From Myxococcales bacterium (GTDB lineage Bacteria > Myxococcota_A > Polyangia > Polyangiales > GCA-016699535): a stretch of DNA of 64,000 nt. Under the pieces are notes generated by a model. The model worked only from the letters and a program-made list of their open reading frames with translations. It made no database searches and had not been told where the DNA came from. The stretch covers positions 1,310,001 to 1,374,000 of the forward strand of contig CP064980.1 in assembly GCA_016699535.1 (NCBI GenBank). Direction: 5' to 3'. This document shows positions 43,379 through 53,463 of the stretch, piece after piece (within the stretch, counting starts at the first letter, position 1; each line of letters opens with the position of its first letter). The position numbers and the translations under genes were made by a program.

Positions 43379-44320
43379 ATGATGTTTCGATTTAATGTTG
43401 CTGTCTTTTTTATTCCTTTGTTTGCGACAATGCAGTTTTGTCAGGTGTCAGTTTTGGACGATCCTGCTTCAGATGGGTCCGCCAGCCAGCTGGTAAGGAA
43501 CTGTGCGATTACGCCTTTGGCAGACGATGAACCCTGCCCACTAGGTCAAGGAACAGTACTGACCGGCGCGAAAATATGGTCGTTGACAAATACACAGCGC
43601 GATACATTAGGTCGACACGACTCTGATACCGCAAACAGCGACGGATACGTCCTTGATGCAGCGGGATATATTCAGGGTGTAACCCTAGAAGCAAGCCTGC
43701 TTAAGGAGCAAAAGAACGTCCGTATTTATGGTTACGATGGTACGACTCGACTGGCGCTCATTTCATGGGACGGTGCCGCATCGGTTGAATTTGTTTCGAT
43801 TGATAGCTTTGCTTCAGAGCCGGCACTAACCGCACCTGAACCATTCATTGCTTCGGACGATGTCAACCACGTTACGACGGCTATCGACAAAACACCAGTC
43901 TATGCGTTGAAAAGTAACTCAGAGGGTCAAGTGCAACTGCGCATGATTTATGATGGTTACGGTGCAGGAACGCCTGTGGGAGTATACGGGCACTATGGAT
44001 CGCTTATTCTCAACTCTCCTTGGATCCAGTTTATGCGCGTGGAGCATATGAATTTGCAGAGCCAAGAAGCTATTGGATTTTTGAAGGACGGTTGTACCGA
44101 TCCATCCGATCTCGCTTGTATCTGCGTTCCTGGAACCGGAGCAGGTCCTCTGCAAGAAACGGCAGAAACATCCTGCGATTTTCATACGATTGACGCTGAG
44201 GGGATTGCTAATCCGGGGCAAGGTTTTGTGCTCAATAGCAATGCTTCAGCGTTGCTGGTTGCACAACCAGCAAATGATGCCATCGCGGTTTCTCGTCTCG
44301 CGCCACTTTCTGGATGCTAA
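43379..44320 (+). CDS. Hypothetical secreted protein
   Basis: 313 residues, with a signal (VAVFFIPLFATMQFC) that may be a lipoprotein signal. The mature part is beta-rich with several cysteines near the ends (NCAIT, PCPLG, CTDPSDLACICVPG). ATG 43379 follows GGGGAG. Its stop overlaps the possible start of the next gene (ATGCTAA), suggesting an operon. No family recognised. Confidence 0.6.
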   Translation: MMFRFNVAVFFIPLFATMQFCQVSVLDDPASDGSASQLVRNCAITPLADDEPCPLGQGTVLTGAKIWSLTNTQRDTLGRHDSDTANSDGYVLDAAGYIQGVTLEASLLKEQKNVRIYGYDGTTRLALISWDGAASVEFVSIDSFASEPALTAPEPFIASDDVNHVTTAIDKTPVYALKSNSEGQVQLRMIYDGYGAGTPVGVYGHYGSLILNSPWIQFMRVEHMNLQSQEAIGFLKDGCTDPSDLACICVPGTGAGPLQETAETSCDFHTIDAEGIANPGQGFVLNSNASALLVAQPANDAIAVSRLAPLSGC

Positions 44321-44402
44321 GCAGTGTGAGTCTTTCAAGCGTTTTGACTACCTTTGCGGTTAGCGCCAGCCTTGCAATGGAGTTACCACCGCAACCTGCG
44401 CC

Positions 44403-45221
44403 GTGTTTCCTAGTAGTAGCTATTGCGAAGGACTCACCGTTGAAGATCCTTTACAAAAGCGCTTGGCTCAACAGGCTTTTGAAGCGGGCGGTGCTTTGCT
44501 TTTTAGTGCTGTGCTTGCAGAGACCATTGAATACGTTCGCACGGAAGTACGCGAAAAACCGAGTCAATATAGTACCTGTGCCCAGCGGGTAAGATTGTTT
44601 GCACCCGGAACCAACGTTTTTCGCTTTGATGGTCTTACGGATATGATTGCTGCAACGAATTCACCAATTCCTCTCGTCGTGAGACAGGGTTTGCAGGAAG
44701 CTTCTGGCTATGGTGAGGCCATGGCGATGATGCTTTTGGCTTGCAAAGATAAAGCACCAGCTCTACCGCCAATGCTTGGGCCTTCCTTTACAGCGGTTTG
44801 GCCAAATCGCTTTGTTCTTGCTGTCGTTCTTAACGTTTCCGATCCTGGCGTGGTCAGCCCAGACCCCATTATGGGGCACGCCATAAGTAATCTCACAGTT
44901 AAAGTTCTTAGGCCAGGTAAGGAACCAAGCGTCGTTTCGCCTGGACACGGAGCTAACCACCCTTACATGGCTTGGGGCGCAGCCGCTGGCGAGTCAATTC
45001 TTGGCGGCGATGATGCAACTTTTATCACCGAGGGTTTTACGCGCAGATTTACTAACAGCATTGCATTCTCTGAAAATATGACAGGTGGCGCTTTTCAAAG
45101 TTTGTTGTTTTACCCACCCTACGCGATGAACCACTACATGCTGGAACCCGTTTTTAACACTCAACCGGGATCCACTGCTCTTGTTTATGGTTTTCAGACC
45201 GGTCCGCTTTCTGTAAACTAG
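44403..45221 (+). CDS. Hypothetical protein, start probably frameshifted
   Basis: 272 residues from GTG 44403; the frame is open back to 44364, where it reads CNGVTTATCAVF. A signal-peptide-like start (MLSSVSLSSVLTTFAVSAS) lies in a different frame at 44314, overlapping the previous stop. A small indel near 44371 would join them into one secreted protein with Cys at the cleavage site. So the gene is either frameshifted or mis-assembled. No family recognised. Confidence 0.5.
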   Translation: MFPSSSYCEGLTVEDPLQKRLAQQAFEAGGALLFSAVLAETIEYVRTEVREKPSQYSTCAQRVRLFAPGTNVFRFDGLTDMIAATNSPIPLVVRQGLQEASGYGEAMAMMLLACKDKAPALPPMLGPSFTAVWPNRFVLAVVLNVSDPGVVSPDPIMGHAISNLTVKVLRPGKEPSVVSPGHGANHPYMAWGAAAGESILGGDDATFITEGFTRRFTNSIAFSENMTGGAFQSLLFYPPYAMNHYMLEPVFNTQPGSTALVYGFQTGPLSVN

Positions 45222-45248
45222 GGTAACTCAGCATAAGCATAGCATGCC

Positions 45249-46637
45249 TCAAAGTTCCAACGGTTTGCGGCCCGAACGCCAATGCTCTTCGATGTCTTCG
45301 AGGGAGTGGCCTTTGGTTTCGGGGATGAAGAAGTAGCCCCATACTAAGCCGAGCACGCCAATGGCAGCGTAGAGCCAAAAGGCTCCTGCGACAGAAAAAG
45401 CATTAACGAGCTTGAGGAAGGTAAAAGCTACAATCAAGTTAAAGAACCAATTGGAAAGCGAGCCAATACTCATGCCGACCCCGCGAATGCTAAGCGGGTA
45501 GATTTCCGAGCATAGCAGCCAACCCAGCGGACCAAGGCTTACTGCAAAAAAGGCAATGTAAAGCAGCATCCCTCCCACGGTGGCGATTTTGATCGCATCG
45601 CCAAGGGTGTTTTCGAAGAAAAACCCAGCACCAATCGCCATAAGTGCGATTACCATGCCGCCTAAGCCAACGAGGTAAATGGGACGTCTTCCCACGCGAT
45701 CAAGAAGAACAATCGATAACACCGTGAACAGTACGTTGACTGTTCCTACGATTACAGCAGGTAAAATTGAGCCAGTATTGCTTGCAAAGCCGGCCATCTT
45801 AAAGATCACCGGTGAGTAGTAAATGATGGTGTTGATGCCACTTAGCTGTTGAATGAGCATGATACCAACGCCAATAATCAAGGCTGAGCGCAGCCATGGT
45901 TTTAGAATTTCGCTGGAGGAGATGGGGGCTTCGTTTGATTTTTCAGCTTCGAACTTCATCTCTTCAAATACTTTGTCAACTAACGCCGGATCTTCGATTC
46001 GCTTTAAAACCGCTAAGCTCTCGGCATAACGGTTCTTACTCATGAGCCAACGGGGTGTAGCGGGAAGAAACAGCATGCCGATGAACAGGACTACCGCTGG
46101 GAAAAAACCTATCAAAAACATCCAACGCCAAGACTCTAGGTTGCTATCGTCCGCGATCACGTAGTCGCTAATGTAGGAAGCTAAAATACCGATGGTGATC
46201 ATGAGCTGGTTCATGGTTACCAAAGCCCCACGGTTTTTTTTAGGTGAAATTTCCGAGATATAAAGGGGTACAGCAAAGGATGCGATACCGATTGCAACGC
46301 CAATAACAATACGGCCAACGACAAGCAACTCTACGGTTGGAGCAAGGCCTGTCATAATTGAACCAGCTCCGAAAATGAAAGCGGTAATCAGTATTACTTT
46401 CTTTCGTCCCAACATGTCGGTGATGCGGCCGCTGCTTGCTGCTCCGATGACGGCGCCTACCAAAACGGACGATGTAACCCACTCGAGTTGCGAGGGGCTA
46501 AGTTGCCAGCCTTCTTGAAGGAAGTTCAGCGCGCCCGATATCACGCCAGTATCAAAACCAAAAAGCAGTCCACCTGTGGCTGCAATCGTTGAAATCATGA
46601 TGATAAAACTTTTACGCTGCTTCTGCTCTGCATTCAT
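45249..46637 (-). CDS. MFS sugar porter (sugar:H+ symporter)
   Basis: A 462-residue 12-helix transporter of the sugar porter family (XylE/GalP/AraE-like). Signature elements: GFDTGVISGAL in helix 1, GRITDMLGRKK between helices 2 and 3, PATPRWLM after helix 6, QQLSGINTIIYYSPVIF in helix 7, DRVGRRP between 8 and 9, and PETKGHSLE at the end. It would import a monosaccharide such as xylose, arabinose or galactose; the substrate cannot be fixed. Confidence 0.93.
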   Translation of the reverse strand: MNAEQKQRKSFIIMISTIAATGGLLFGFDTGVISGALNFLQEGWQLSPSQLEWVTSSVLVGAVIGAASSGRITDMLGRKKVILITAFIFGAGSIMTGLAPTVELLVVGRIVIGVAIGIASFAVPLYISEISPKKNRGALVTMNQLMITIGILASYISDYVIADDSNLESWRWMFLIGFFPAVVLFIGMLFLPATPRWLMSKNRYAESLAVLKRIEDPALVDKVFEEMKFEAEKSNEAPISSSEILKPWLRSALIIGVGIMLIQQLSGINTIIYYSPVIFKMAGFASNTGSILPAVIVGTVNVLFTVLSIVLLDRVGRRPIYLVGLGGMVIALMAIGAGFFFENTLGDAIKIATVGGMLLYIAFFAVSLGPLGWLLCSEIYPLSIRGVGMSIGSLSNWFFNLIVAFTFLKLVNAFSVAGAFWLYAAIGVLGLVWGYFFIPETKGHSLEDIEEHWRSGRKPLEL

Positions 46638-46775
46638 GAGCGAGAGTCTAACTTAAATTGAGGATGTGTTCTGAACGAATAAGTGCAATAAATCCAGTGG
46701 TTTGCAAATTCGATCGCGAGATCCCCTCTTGCAGCTTTGGTCGCCTCGATCCTTACGAAGATAGCGTCCCGATGA

Positions 46776-47627
46776 TTAGAGCAACCCTGCTTGGGCGCAA
46801 CCTTGTCGGTTGGCAGCAAGAGCGCTAGGTTTCGACAGTGTATCGATATTAGCGCATACGTAAGCGGGTACTTGGTGAATGGTTAGCTTCGAGCCGCCTT
46901 CTTGAGCAGAGGCTGCCGCGACGCGAGCCGCCGTATCGAGCATCCGGGCACGCACCACTTCTGGACTGGCTGTTTCAGGTCCTGTGCTTGTGCTTAGCGG
47001 GCAACCGCAGGATGCTTGTGCAGCTTCAGGGTCGGGGCGTGTTGCTTCGATTTCGGCTATTTCGGGTGCAGCGGCGGCATTCGCTTCTTCGGCAGCCGCT
47101 GCGATTTGGTCTTCGCACTCTGCGATACCGCCGTTTCCAAAAGTTAGCCTAAGAGTTAACCCAGCTTCGGTATAGGAAGCCGTGCAGGTAAGATGACCGT
47201 TCTTGAAGAAGCCATCACCGAAAAAACAAACTAGACTCTCCCCGCGCTGCGAGTTGGACGCATTAAATACCAAACCTGTTCCTTGCCCAGACTCCCAGAT
47301 GACGTCGAAATTCATATCGATAGAGCCCCAAGTGTCTTTGAGGTAGTCGAGAGTCGTATTGGTCGTCCAGAATAAGTCGTATCGCTCTTTGAATCCATCC
47401 CACCAAGTGCTCAGTTGAAGGCCGCTTCCTTCTGTCGTTAGAAAAAAGGGATTGGCTTCCCACTCTACTTTGCAGGGGCTCTCATCGGTTTGGCCTTCAG
47501 CAGTGTAGGCGTTTGCCGTGCTGTCGAGAAAGCCGCCTTCCGCTGCGCCGGAATCTGTTTGCGGCTGACAGCCAACAAAGCAGGGCAAGAGGAATAACAA
47601 CAAAAGAGGTGTTTTTATGTAGTGCAT
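46776..47627 (-). CDS. Hypothetical lipoprotein
   Basis: 283 residues with lipobox FLLPCFVGC. The C-terminal half is Ala/Glu-rich (QIAAAAEEANAAAAPEIAE) and holds CGCPL and VCANIDTL. The centre has Trp-rich beta segments. GAGGGTG stands before the ATG at 47627. No family recognised. Confidence 0.65.
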   Translation of the reverse strand: MHYIKTPLLLLFLLPCFVGCQPQTDSGAAEGGFLDSTANAYTAEGQTDESPCKVEWEANPFFLTTEGSGLQLSTWWDGFKERYDLFWTTNTTLDYLKDTWGSIDMNFDVIWESGQGTGLVFNASNSQRGESLVCFFGDGFFKNGHLTCTASYTEAGLTLRLTFGNGGIAECEDQIAAAAEEANAAAAPEIAEIEATRPDPEAAQASCGCPLSTSTGPETASPEVVRARMLDTAARVAAASAQEGGSKLTIHQVPAYVCANIDTLSKPSALAANRQGCAQAGLL

Positions 47628-47929
47628 AACACCCTCATACCTAAGCAAAAACCATGCCGCTTCTTGAAGATTGGAAGGCCGTCACCAGAGTCCATCACCA
47701 GAACATCTAGGATGATGAAATCTATATGGTTTCATCAGATCTTGGGCTCCGCCTGTGAGCAATCAACCACAAGGCTGCAGATGCCAGTGAGGTCTCGGCA
47801 CCTTAGCACTAGGTTCTATTGACCTAGACACGTTGGACTTAGGCGGAAAAATACGCGTTTTTCTCGGGTAAAAAGCGGTCGCTGTTAGGCATGGAAATTG
47901 CAGTGCTCCACTGCAGGAGAAGCAATACC

Positions 47930-49867
47930 ATGTTGAAGCTCACACGAAGATTCTTACCACTTTTGGCGCTTTCGCTCGCCACGCTCTGGATCGGTGCCTG
48001 TCAGCCGATTAACCGCTTGGGAAACGTGTCCGGGACCGGCCTCGCTCAGGTGCAAAAAGACCATGTTGTCACCGAAGCGGAACTTCAGGCGATTACGACG
48101 AGCCTAATGGGTGAGAACAAATCAATCATCATGGCAAGCGATGGTGCTCCCTACGGCATTGTTAACAATGGATCAGGGTTCAGCACTCAAATCGGATCAG
48201 GTGGTGTTGTGACCGGTCTTTCCGGTATGCTCAAGTATGCTCCGGTAACGTGGGTGACTCGCGCAAAAGGCGGCTCCGAGGCTGACTATTTGACGACTCA
48301 GCAATTTGTCAGTGTTGCTACATCGGGATCAACGTCACCAACGCAAGTTGTTGATCCAGGATATAGCCATCCTCACTCCTTGCGCCTAGCTTACGTACAT
48401 CCGAGCCCACAAGAGCTCGATTATTACTATGAAAATATTGCGAATCCATTTTTGTGGTTCGTGCAGCATCAAATTCCTCTAGCGGGTGTTCCACAGGATT
48501 ACAAATGGCAAGACGGATACAAAGCGGTTAACGAAAAATTTGCAACGGCTATTGCGGATCTTGCGACCCGTGATGATACCGCGAAATATATTTTCTTGCA
48601 CGATTATCAGCTCTACATGCTTCCAGGCATGCTGGAAGAAAAATTGCAGAATACAGGTTGTGCTTGCGTGAAAACCTTGCATTTCACTCATATCCCTTGG
48701 CCAGCAGCAACACATTGGCTAACTGTGGCAAACACCTCGTTTTTAAGTAATAGCGGGGGAACTCCGACGGCGAACAATAGCCGCACCTGGTTTCAAGAAA
48801 TACTCGAATCCATGCTTGCGACTGATGTGCTCGGATTTCAAACTATCGATGACGGATATAATTTTGTAGAAACAGCAAAAATGTTTTTGGGAGCAAACAA
48901 TGTTTCCTCGGTGCCGGCAGACCAAGGGTTGAAGGTTAGCTATAAAGGGCACATTACACGTGTTGATGCCTTTCCTATCTCAATTGATCCAGACTATATC
49001 ATTGGCAAGTACGAAGAGGCGCGCGCAAAGCGAGAACTTCCAAAGGATGGTTCGAACGAATCGCTAACCGTCTATAAAAAGAAGATTTCAACGACAGAAT
49101 ACTATCGAAGTATTGTTAATAAACTGATCTTACGCACCGAAAGGCTTGATCCTGCAAAAGGTGTTTATGAAGGCCTTGAAGCCTATCGCGAACTACTCGA
49201 AAAAAAGAGAGCGAATGGAACTTTGTATGGCCAAGATGAGAACGACGGCCAATATGCGGTTGGTATGATAGCAATCTTGGTTCCTACGCGTGAAAACGTC
49301 GCGGAATACAGAGCCTATAAGGAAGATGTTTTTGCGCTTGTAGAGGAAATCAATCAAGAGTTCGCTGAGGATATAACTCATGCCGAAGGAGATGCCACTT
49401 TCTTTGAAGTGGGCCATGGTTGGCGACCAATCCTCTATTACAACTATAACGATTGGCTCTACGCTCTCTACATGATGGGTCTGTCGGATATGTTGATGGC
49501 AACGAGCCGTGCGGATGGAATGAACCTTGTAGCCAAAGAGTTTGCTTCTATTTCGCCTTATGCTGCAAAAAATTATTCCAGCTTTCCAGGAACCCTTTTC
49601 CTTTCGGACGGTTTGGGTGTTACCAAGGAGTTTTTGAACTCACGGATGAATGGTTTTCAGTTTGTGGGCGCTCCTCCGGACAGAAAAACCTCCCCACCTG
49701 CTTATAACCGCTGGGTAAGCAAGGTGGCCAACGACTTGGAAATGGGCCTGAGGCTTAGCATTCCTGATAGGCAAGCAAATGCTGATGAGGCTGCAGATTT
49801 CGTTCGAACGAATGATCTAAAGAAGTGGCTTTTCAGGCAGTTGGTTGCGTTTCAGCAGGTCAATTGA
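47930..49867 (+). CDS. GT20 (trehalose-6-phosphate synthase-like) glycosyltransferase with lipoprotein signal
   Basis: 645 residues. A lipoprotein signal (LALSLATLWIGAC, Cys24) precedes a diverged GT20 domain: GSGGVVTGL, HDYQLYMLPGML, HFTHIPWPAATHW, LGFQTIDDGYNFVE, VDAFPISIDPDY, LRTERLDPAKGVYEGL, VPTRENVAEYRAY, and MATSRADGMNLVAKEF. GT20 enzymes join glucose from UDP-glucose to a sugar or glycerol phosphate in the cytoplasm, so an exported one is unexpected. AGGAGA precedes ATG 47930 at 9 bp. No phosphatase domain is fused. A lipase gene follows by 7 bp. Confidence 0.85.
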   Translation: MLKLTRRFLPLLALSLATLWIGACQPINRLGNVSGTGLAQVQKDHVVTEAELQAITTSLMGENKSIIMASDGAPYGIVNNGSGFSTQIGSGGVVTGLSGMLKYAPVTWVTRAKGGSEADYLTTQQFVSVATSGSTSPTQVVDPGYSHPHSLRLAYVHPSPQELDYYYENIANPFLWFVQHQIPLAGVPQDYKWQDGYKAVNEKFATAIADLATRDDTAKYIFLHDYQLYMLPGMLEEKLQNTGCACVKTLHFTHIPWPAATHWLTVANTSFLSNSGGTPTANNSRTWFQEILESMLATDVLGFQTIDDGYNFVETAKMFLGANNVSSVPADQGLKVSYKGHITRVDAFPISIDPDYIIGKYEEARAKRELPKDGSNESLTVYKKKISTTEYYRSIVNKLILRTERLDPAKGVYEGLEAYRELLEKKRANGTLYGQDENDGQYAVGMIAILVPTRENVAEYRAYKEDVFALVEEINQEFAEDITHAEGDATFFEVGHGWRPILYYNYNDWLYALYMMGLSDMLMATSRADGMNLVAKEFASISPYAAKNYSSFPGTLFLSDGLGVTKEFLNSRMNGFQFVGAPPDRKTSPPAYNRWVSKVANDLEMGLRLSIPDRQANADEAADFVRTNDLKKWLFRQLVAFQQVN

Positions 49868-49874
49868 GGTGATC

Positions 49875-51647
49875 ATGTTGTTGTTCTCTACTAAAATTAC
49901 TTTCTTTCCTGCGAAGCTGAGAGCTGGTCTAGTTGCCCTGCTAAGTGTTGTTGTTGGCTGCTCAGTTGCAGCATCGGATGGGACTGGCAGTGATGATGAG
50001 TCAGCTTTGTTCTGTAATAGTTTCGAGATCAAAGGAAGCACTTGTCCTAGCGAAGATGCTGAGGTGCGAACACTGTATCCGATCGTGCTTGTGCCGGGTG
50101 CTGGTACCGTGGCCGATGATCTGGCTGGGATTGCCAAGCAGTTTGGGGCGAGTTGCGAGCCCTGTGAAAAATATCTTTCAGGTCCTCAGAAAGAGGATGC
50201 TCTGTCGCTTCTGAGCGTCTGCACTTCCCGCATAGACCCACTTGGCGGCATTTGTTGCGATGGCTCGAGCGATGCACCTGAGATCTATATTCCTAACACG
50301 CCACGCTATGTCCCGGTGGATGAAACTGGTGTATGCCTTAAGGCTCAAGTCGATGTTGCCCGCAGAATATTTGTATCACCATATAACGATCACACTGGTC
50401 CGGATGGTGAACCCGATGGCTTTGCAGACAAGGTGCATGGTATTGGTCATTCACAAGGTGGTCTAGACCTAAGAGATCTTGCTGCAACTGAAGCTGGTGG
50501 GGATTTGCTTATTTCGGTGACGACCTTGGCTTCGCCACATCAGGGGACAAGCCTTGCACAAGCACCAACTCTGATTGTGGATGGTGTCGTTGATAAGGTT
50601 AGTTGTGGGGGTGATGGTATATGCACCGTTGAGATACTACCTGCAGTTGGGGGTGCTACTTTCCCCTTCGATATTGATTTTGCTGGAACCGGTTTTATAC
50701 CTGATCCCGATCGCTTGGATGAGGTTGAAGCATGGATCAAAGCTCGTGTGGAAACTCTAATGCTACTTGCTGGAGATGTGCATGGCGAAGAGCCAAGTAT
50801 CGAGCAGGTGAGAGAGTGGCTACAAAGTATTTTGAGCCCACCACCAGCAGAGGTAAACCCAAATGTATTCTATCAAAGTATAGGTACTGTTTCAGCGCCT
50901 AGTGATAGTTTTTTGACTGGAATTGAAATTAGAGGCTCAAAATTAACCAACGGAGATCTATCGTTGTTTAACTATGAACGAGAGGCTGGAACTTTGCCGG
51001 CTGAGTTACTTAATTCATCTGGAAACCCAAAATGGAATGCTTTTGTCAAGTTTCCTGAAGCTTATCTCACAGGTTATGTCGATGAAGTCGAAGCAATTTG
51101 TGAAGGTTCCTACGTATGGCTGCCAGATGATTTAAGTAGTATCTCCGAGTCCAACGATTGGCTTCGATGGCTTCCGCGTTCGCGCTGGGAACTCGATGTG
51201 CTGTGGGCGATGGGACACACGCCTGTATTAAGTTTTCTTATGGACGAGAAGGTGCCAAATGACGGTTTGGTCCCGCTAAAAAGTGCGGCTTACGGTGAGG
51301 CCTTTGGGGTTCGTTTTGGCGAGGATAGCGCATTTATTGAGCAAGCTGCGCCAGGTCAATGGAACAAACGTTGTGCGCTTGGTGGTGATCACGGAGATAT
51401 TGTAGGCAGAGAAGGCGCGTTGTTTGAAACCATTGAGAGCAAGCTAGTGCAATTGCTTGGCGGTTCTTGGGGGCTTTTATTTGAGGAGTTTAAGGCTTTC
51501 TTTGACAATGCTGGGGATAACATCAAAGGTTTGCTCTGCGGCGAAGTAAGCATTCCTTGCCTCTATCGCAGTATGTTTCACGAGTTGGTATTGCTTGAAA
51601 GCAAAGTTGACAGCAACGGCGACTTTTTGATGACTCAGAGTCCCTAG
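49875..51647 (+). CDS. Lipase-like alpha/beta hydrolase lipoprotein
   Basis: 590 residues; lipobox ALLSVVVGC (Cys29). The hydrolase domain opens with YPIVLVPGAG and has the nucleophile elbow GIGHSQGG (Ser193) and ASPHQGTSLA, typical of triacylglycerol lipases; Asp in VPNDGLVP and His in GGDHGDI may complete the triad. It is 7 bp after the GT20 gene with GAGGTGAT at its ATG, so the two share a transcript. Its TAG overlaps the stop of the convergent subtilase gene in the tetranucleotide CTAG. Confidence 0.85.
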   Translation: MLLFSTKITFFPAKLRAGLVALLSVVVGCSVAASDGTGSDDESALFCNSFEIKGSTCPSEDAEVRTLYPIVLVPGAGTVADDLAGIAKQFGASCEPCEKYLSGPQKEDALSLLSVCTSRIDPLGGICCDGSSDAPEIYIPNTPRYVPVDETGVCLKAQVDVARRIFVSPYNDHTGPDGEPDGFADKVHGIGHSQGGLDLRDLAATEAGGDLLISVTTLASPHQGTSLAQAPTLIVDGVVDKVSCGGDGICTVEILPAVGGATFPFDIDFAGTGFIPDPDRLDEVEAWIKARVETLMLLAGDVHGEEPSIEQVREWLQSILSPPPAEVNPNVFYQSIGTVSAPSDSFLTGIEIRGSKLTNGDLSLFNYEREAGTLPAELLNSSGNPKWNAFVKFPEAYLTGYVDEVEAICEGSYVWLPDDLSSISESNDWLRWLPRSRWELDVLWAMGHTPVLSFLMDEKVPNDGLVPLKSAAYGEAFGVRFGEDSAFIEQAAPGQWNKRCALGGDHGDIVGREGALFETIESKLVQLLGGSWGLLFEEFKAFFDNAGDNIKGLLCGEVSIPCLYRSMFHELVLLESKVDSNGDFLMTQSP

Positions 51648-53347
51648 CGGCTAACGATTGGCAAGAAGATGGTTGAAGCTGCTTCAAGCGCTGTGAAATT
51701 GAGGATTTTGGGGTCTGTGCAACGGTTGAAGTAGTCGCAGAACGCTGCGCGCAAACGAACTGGGCCAGTCTCAAAGACAAAGGTCCATTGGTTTTGTTCG
51801 GTGCTGGAATCGACCAAGGTACGCTTAACTGCGTTGGTGTTTACATCGAGTTCTTCGAGTTTGATGCTGCCAAAGGCACAACTTTGCAGACCAAGGTTGA
51901 TTGTAATGGGATTAACGACCGCTTGATTCTCAACGGGACTTACGAAAGATAGGGTGGGGCCAGGGGTGCTCGAGTCCTCGCTACTTAGGTCCTCCGTGAC
52001 GAAATTGTTTATGGAGCTTCCAAAGTGGCGCATGTAAAGCAAGCGATCAGCTGTCTCGGGCGCAAGATTGCTAAGTGCGCCTGATGTGGCGCGGCATTTG
52101 ACGTGTGCGGCCACAGTTCGGGGACTGATGGCTTGCTGATCAATGGTGAGGGCCCCTTCAAGAAGAAGTGCTGCCGCACCGGCGACATGAGGCGCTGACA
52201 TGGACGTTCCGCTAAATGCGACGCTTCCCGTGAAGTTGTGGATATCCGCTGAAACGACTTGGTCGCCAGGTGCAAAAACATCGACGCAAGGTCCTTGGGA
52301 TGAAAAATAAGTCACTGCGTCGTTTATGTCTGAAGCGCCAACGGTAAGTGCGTCCCTTACGCCACTTGGCGATCGATCGCAGGCACTGGTTGAGGAGTCG
52401 TTTCCGGCAGCCACAGCCACTGAAATCCCGGCACGAATCATGGATTCGACAGCGGTATCCACGCTTTCGGTACGCGGTCCACCCAAGCTCATATTAGCAA
52501 CGGCAGGCCCGCCCAGCTGTTCGTGCAGACCAAGGACGTGTTCGATACCAGCCAGTATTAAGGCGACGGTCGGACGTCCAAGGTCGTCAACGTTAATAGG
52601 AACGAGAGTGATTTGTTTGGCAACACCATAAGTGAGGCCGCCCAAGATTCCCGAGACATGAGTGCCGTGACCCACGTAGTCGTGTTGGCTTGAATCGGGG
52701 AATGCGTGGTCGAGGTCAATGCGGTTTAGGCAATCCTCAGCGATGTAGTCTCTGCAAAACTCCGAATGTGGATTGATGCCAGAATCGATCACATAGGCAC
52801 GTACGGCGCCTCCAGAAACACCTTCAGGCCAGACATAAGCAGTATCCGGAGCCAAGGAATCCCAAGGTCGCTGATCAATTCGTGCAAGATTCCAAACCGC
52901 GGGTTGTTGCATTTGATCGAAAAAGTCGGGGTCGTTTGGAGCGTTGGGACCCTGGGGTTGCTCGGGTATTTCGCTGTACTCAAAATAAAAATTTTGCTGA
53001 ACGTATTTTACCGACGGATCAGCCGTGATGAAATAAAGCGAACTTTCATTGGCTGCACGTACCAAGATCGCAGGTAGTGCGCGCTGGTAGCTATCAAGTA
53101 CACTCAATGACTCGTTAGTCGTTTCAGAATTCGCACTGTTGGCCAGACCTCGGTACAGTCCCCCGCTACTGTCCTTGAATACAACGATGTACTCGTTGTT
53201 GATGCCTTGACTGCCAGAAGGCAGTGCTCTGAGCTTTTCTTGAAAAGCTTGAGCTGCATTGCCTTGTTCGATATCGCTTGTTTGCAACGAGCAGGCAGCA
53301 AAAAGAAGGAGGAATAAAAAGAGGCTGAAAACTGATTTTGTATGCAT
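51644..53347 (-). CDS. Subtilisin-like serine protease lipoprotein
   Basis: 567 residues with lipobox LLLFAAC (Cys19), an I9-like propeptide (NEYIVVFKDS) and an S8 protease domain of proteinase K type. The catalytic triad is Asp188 (VIDSGI), His227 (GHGTHVSG) and Ser382 (GTSMSAPH), with oxyanion Asn316 (AAGND). A C-terminal beta domain of about 130 residues follows. It is an outward-facing or secreted protease. Confidence 0.93.
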   Translation of the reverse strand: MHTKSVFSLFLFLLLFAACSLQTSDIEQGNAAQAFQEKLRALPSGSQGINNEYIVVFKDSSGGLYRGLANSANSETTNESLSVLDSYQRALPAILVRAANESSLYFITADPSVKYVQQNFYFEYSEIPEQPQGPNAPNDPDFFDQMQQPAVWNLARIDQRPWDSLAPDTAYVWPEGVSGGAVRAYVIDSGINPHSEFCRDYIAEDCLNRIDLDHAFPDSSQHDYVGHGTHVSGILGGLTYGVAKQITLVPINVDDLGRPTVALILAGIEHVLGLHEQLGGPAVANMSLGGPRTESVDTAVESMIRAGISVAVAAGNDSSTSACDRSPSGVRDALTVGASDINDAVTYFSSQGPCVDVFAPGDQVVSADIHNFTGSVAFSGTSMSAPHVAGAAALLLEGALTIDQQAISPRTVAAHVKCRATSGALSNLAPETADRLLYMRHFGSSINNFVTEDLSSEDSSTPGPTLSFVSPVENQAVVNPITINLGLQSCAFGSIKLEELDVNTNAVKRTLVDSSTEQNQWTFVFETGPVRLRAAFCDYFNRCTDPKILNFTALEAASTIFLPIVSR

Positions 53348-53463
53348 GAGTGTACTTCCTAGACCGGCCTTGGGTATGACATAGCTTCTAGTGATATTCC
53401 AGTCGATTTTTTGCTCAATTAACAGCGAAACCAGATAAATAATCGACGACTGCTTCAGTGGCT

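Noticed and set aside
51644..51647. Overlapping stop codons of the convergent lipase and subtilase genes (CTAG)
   Set aside because: Real, but a common outcome of compact convergent genes; no special meaning assigned.
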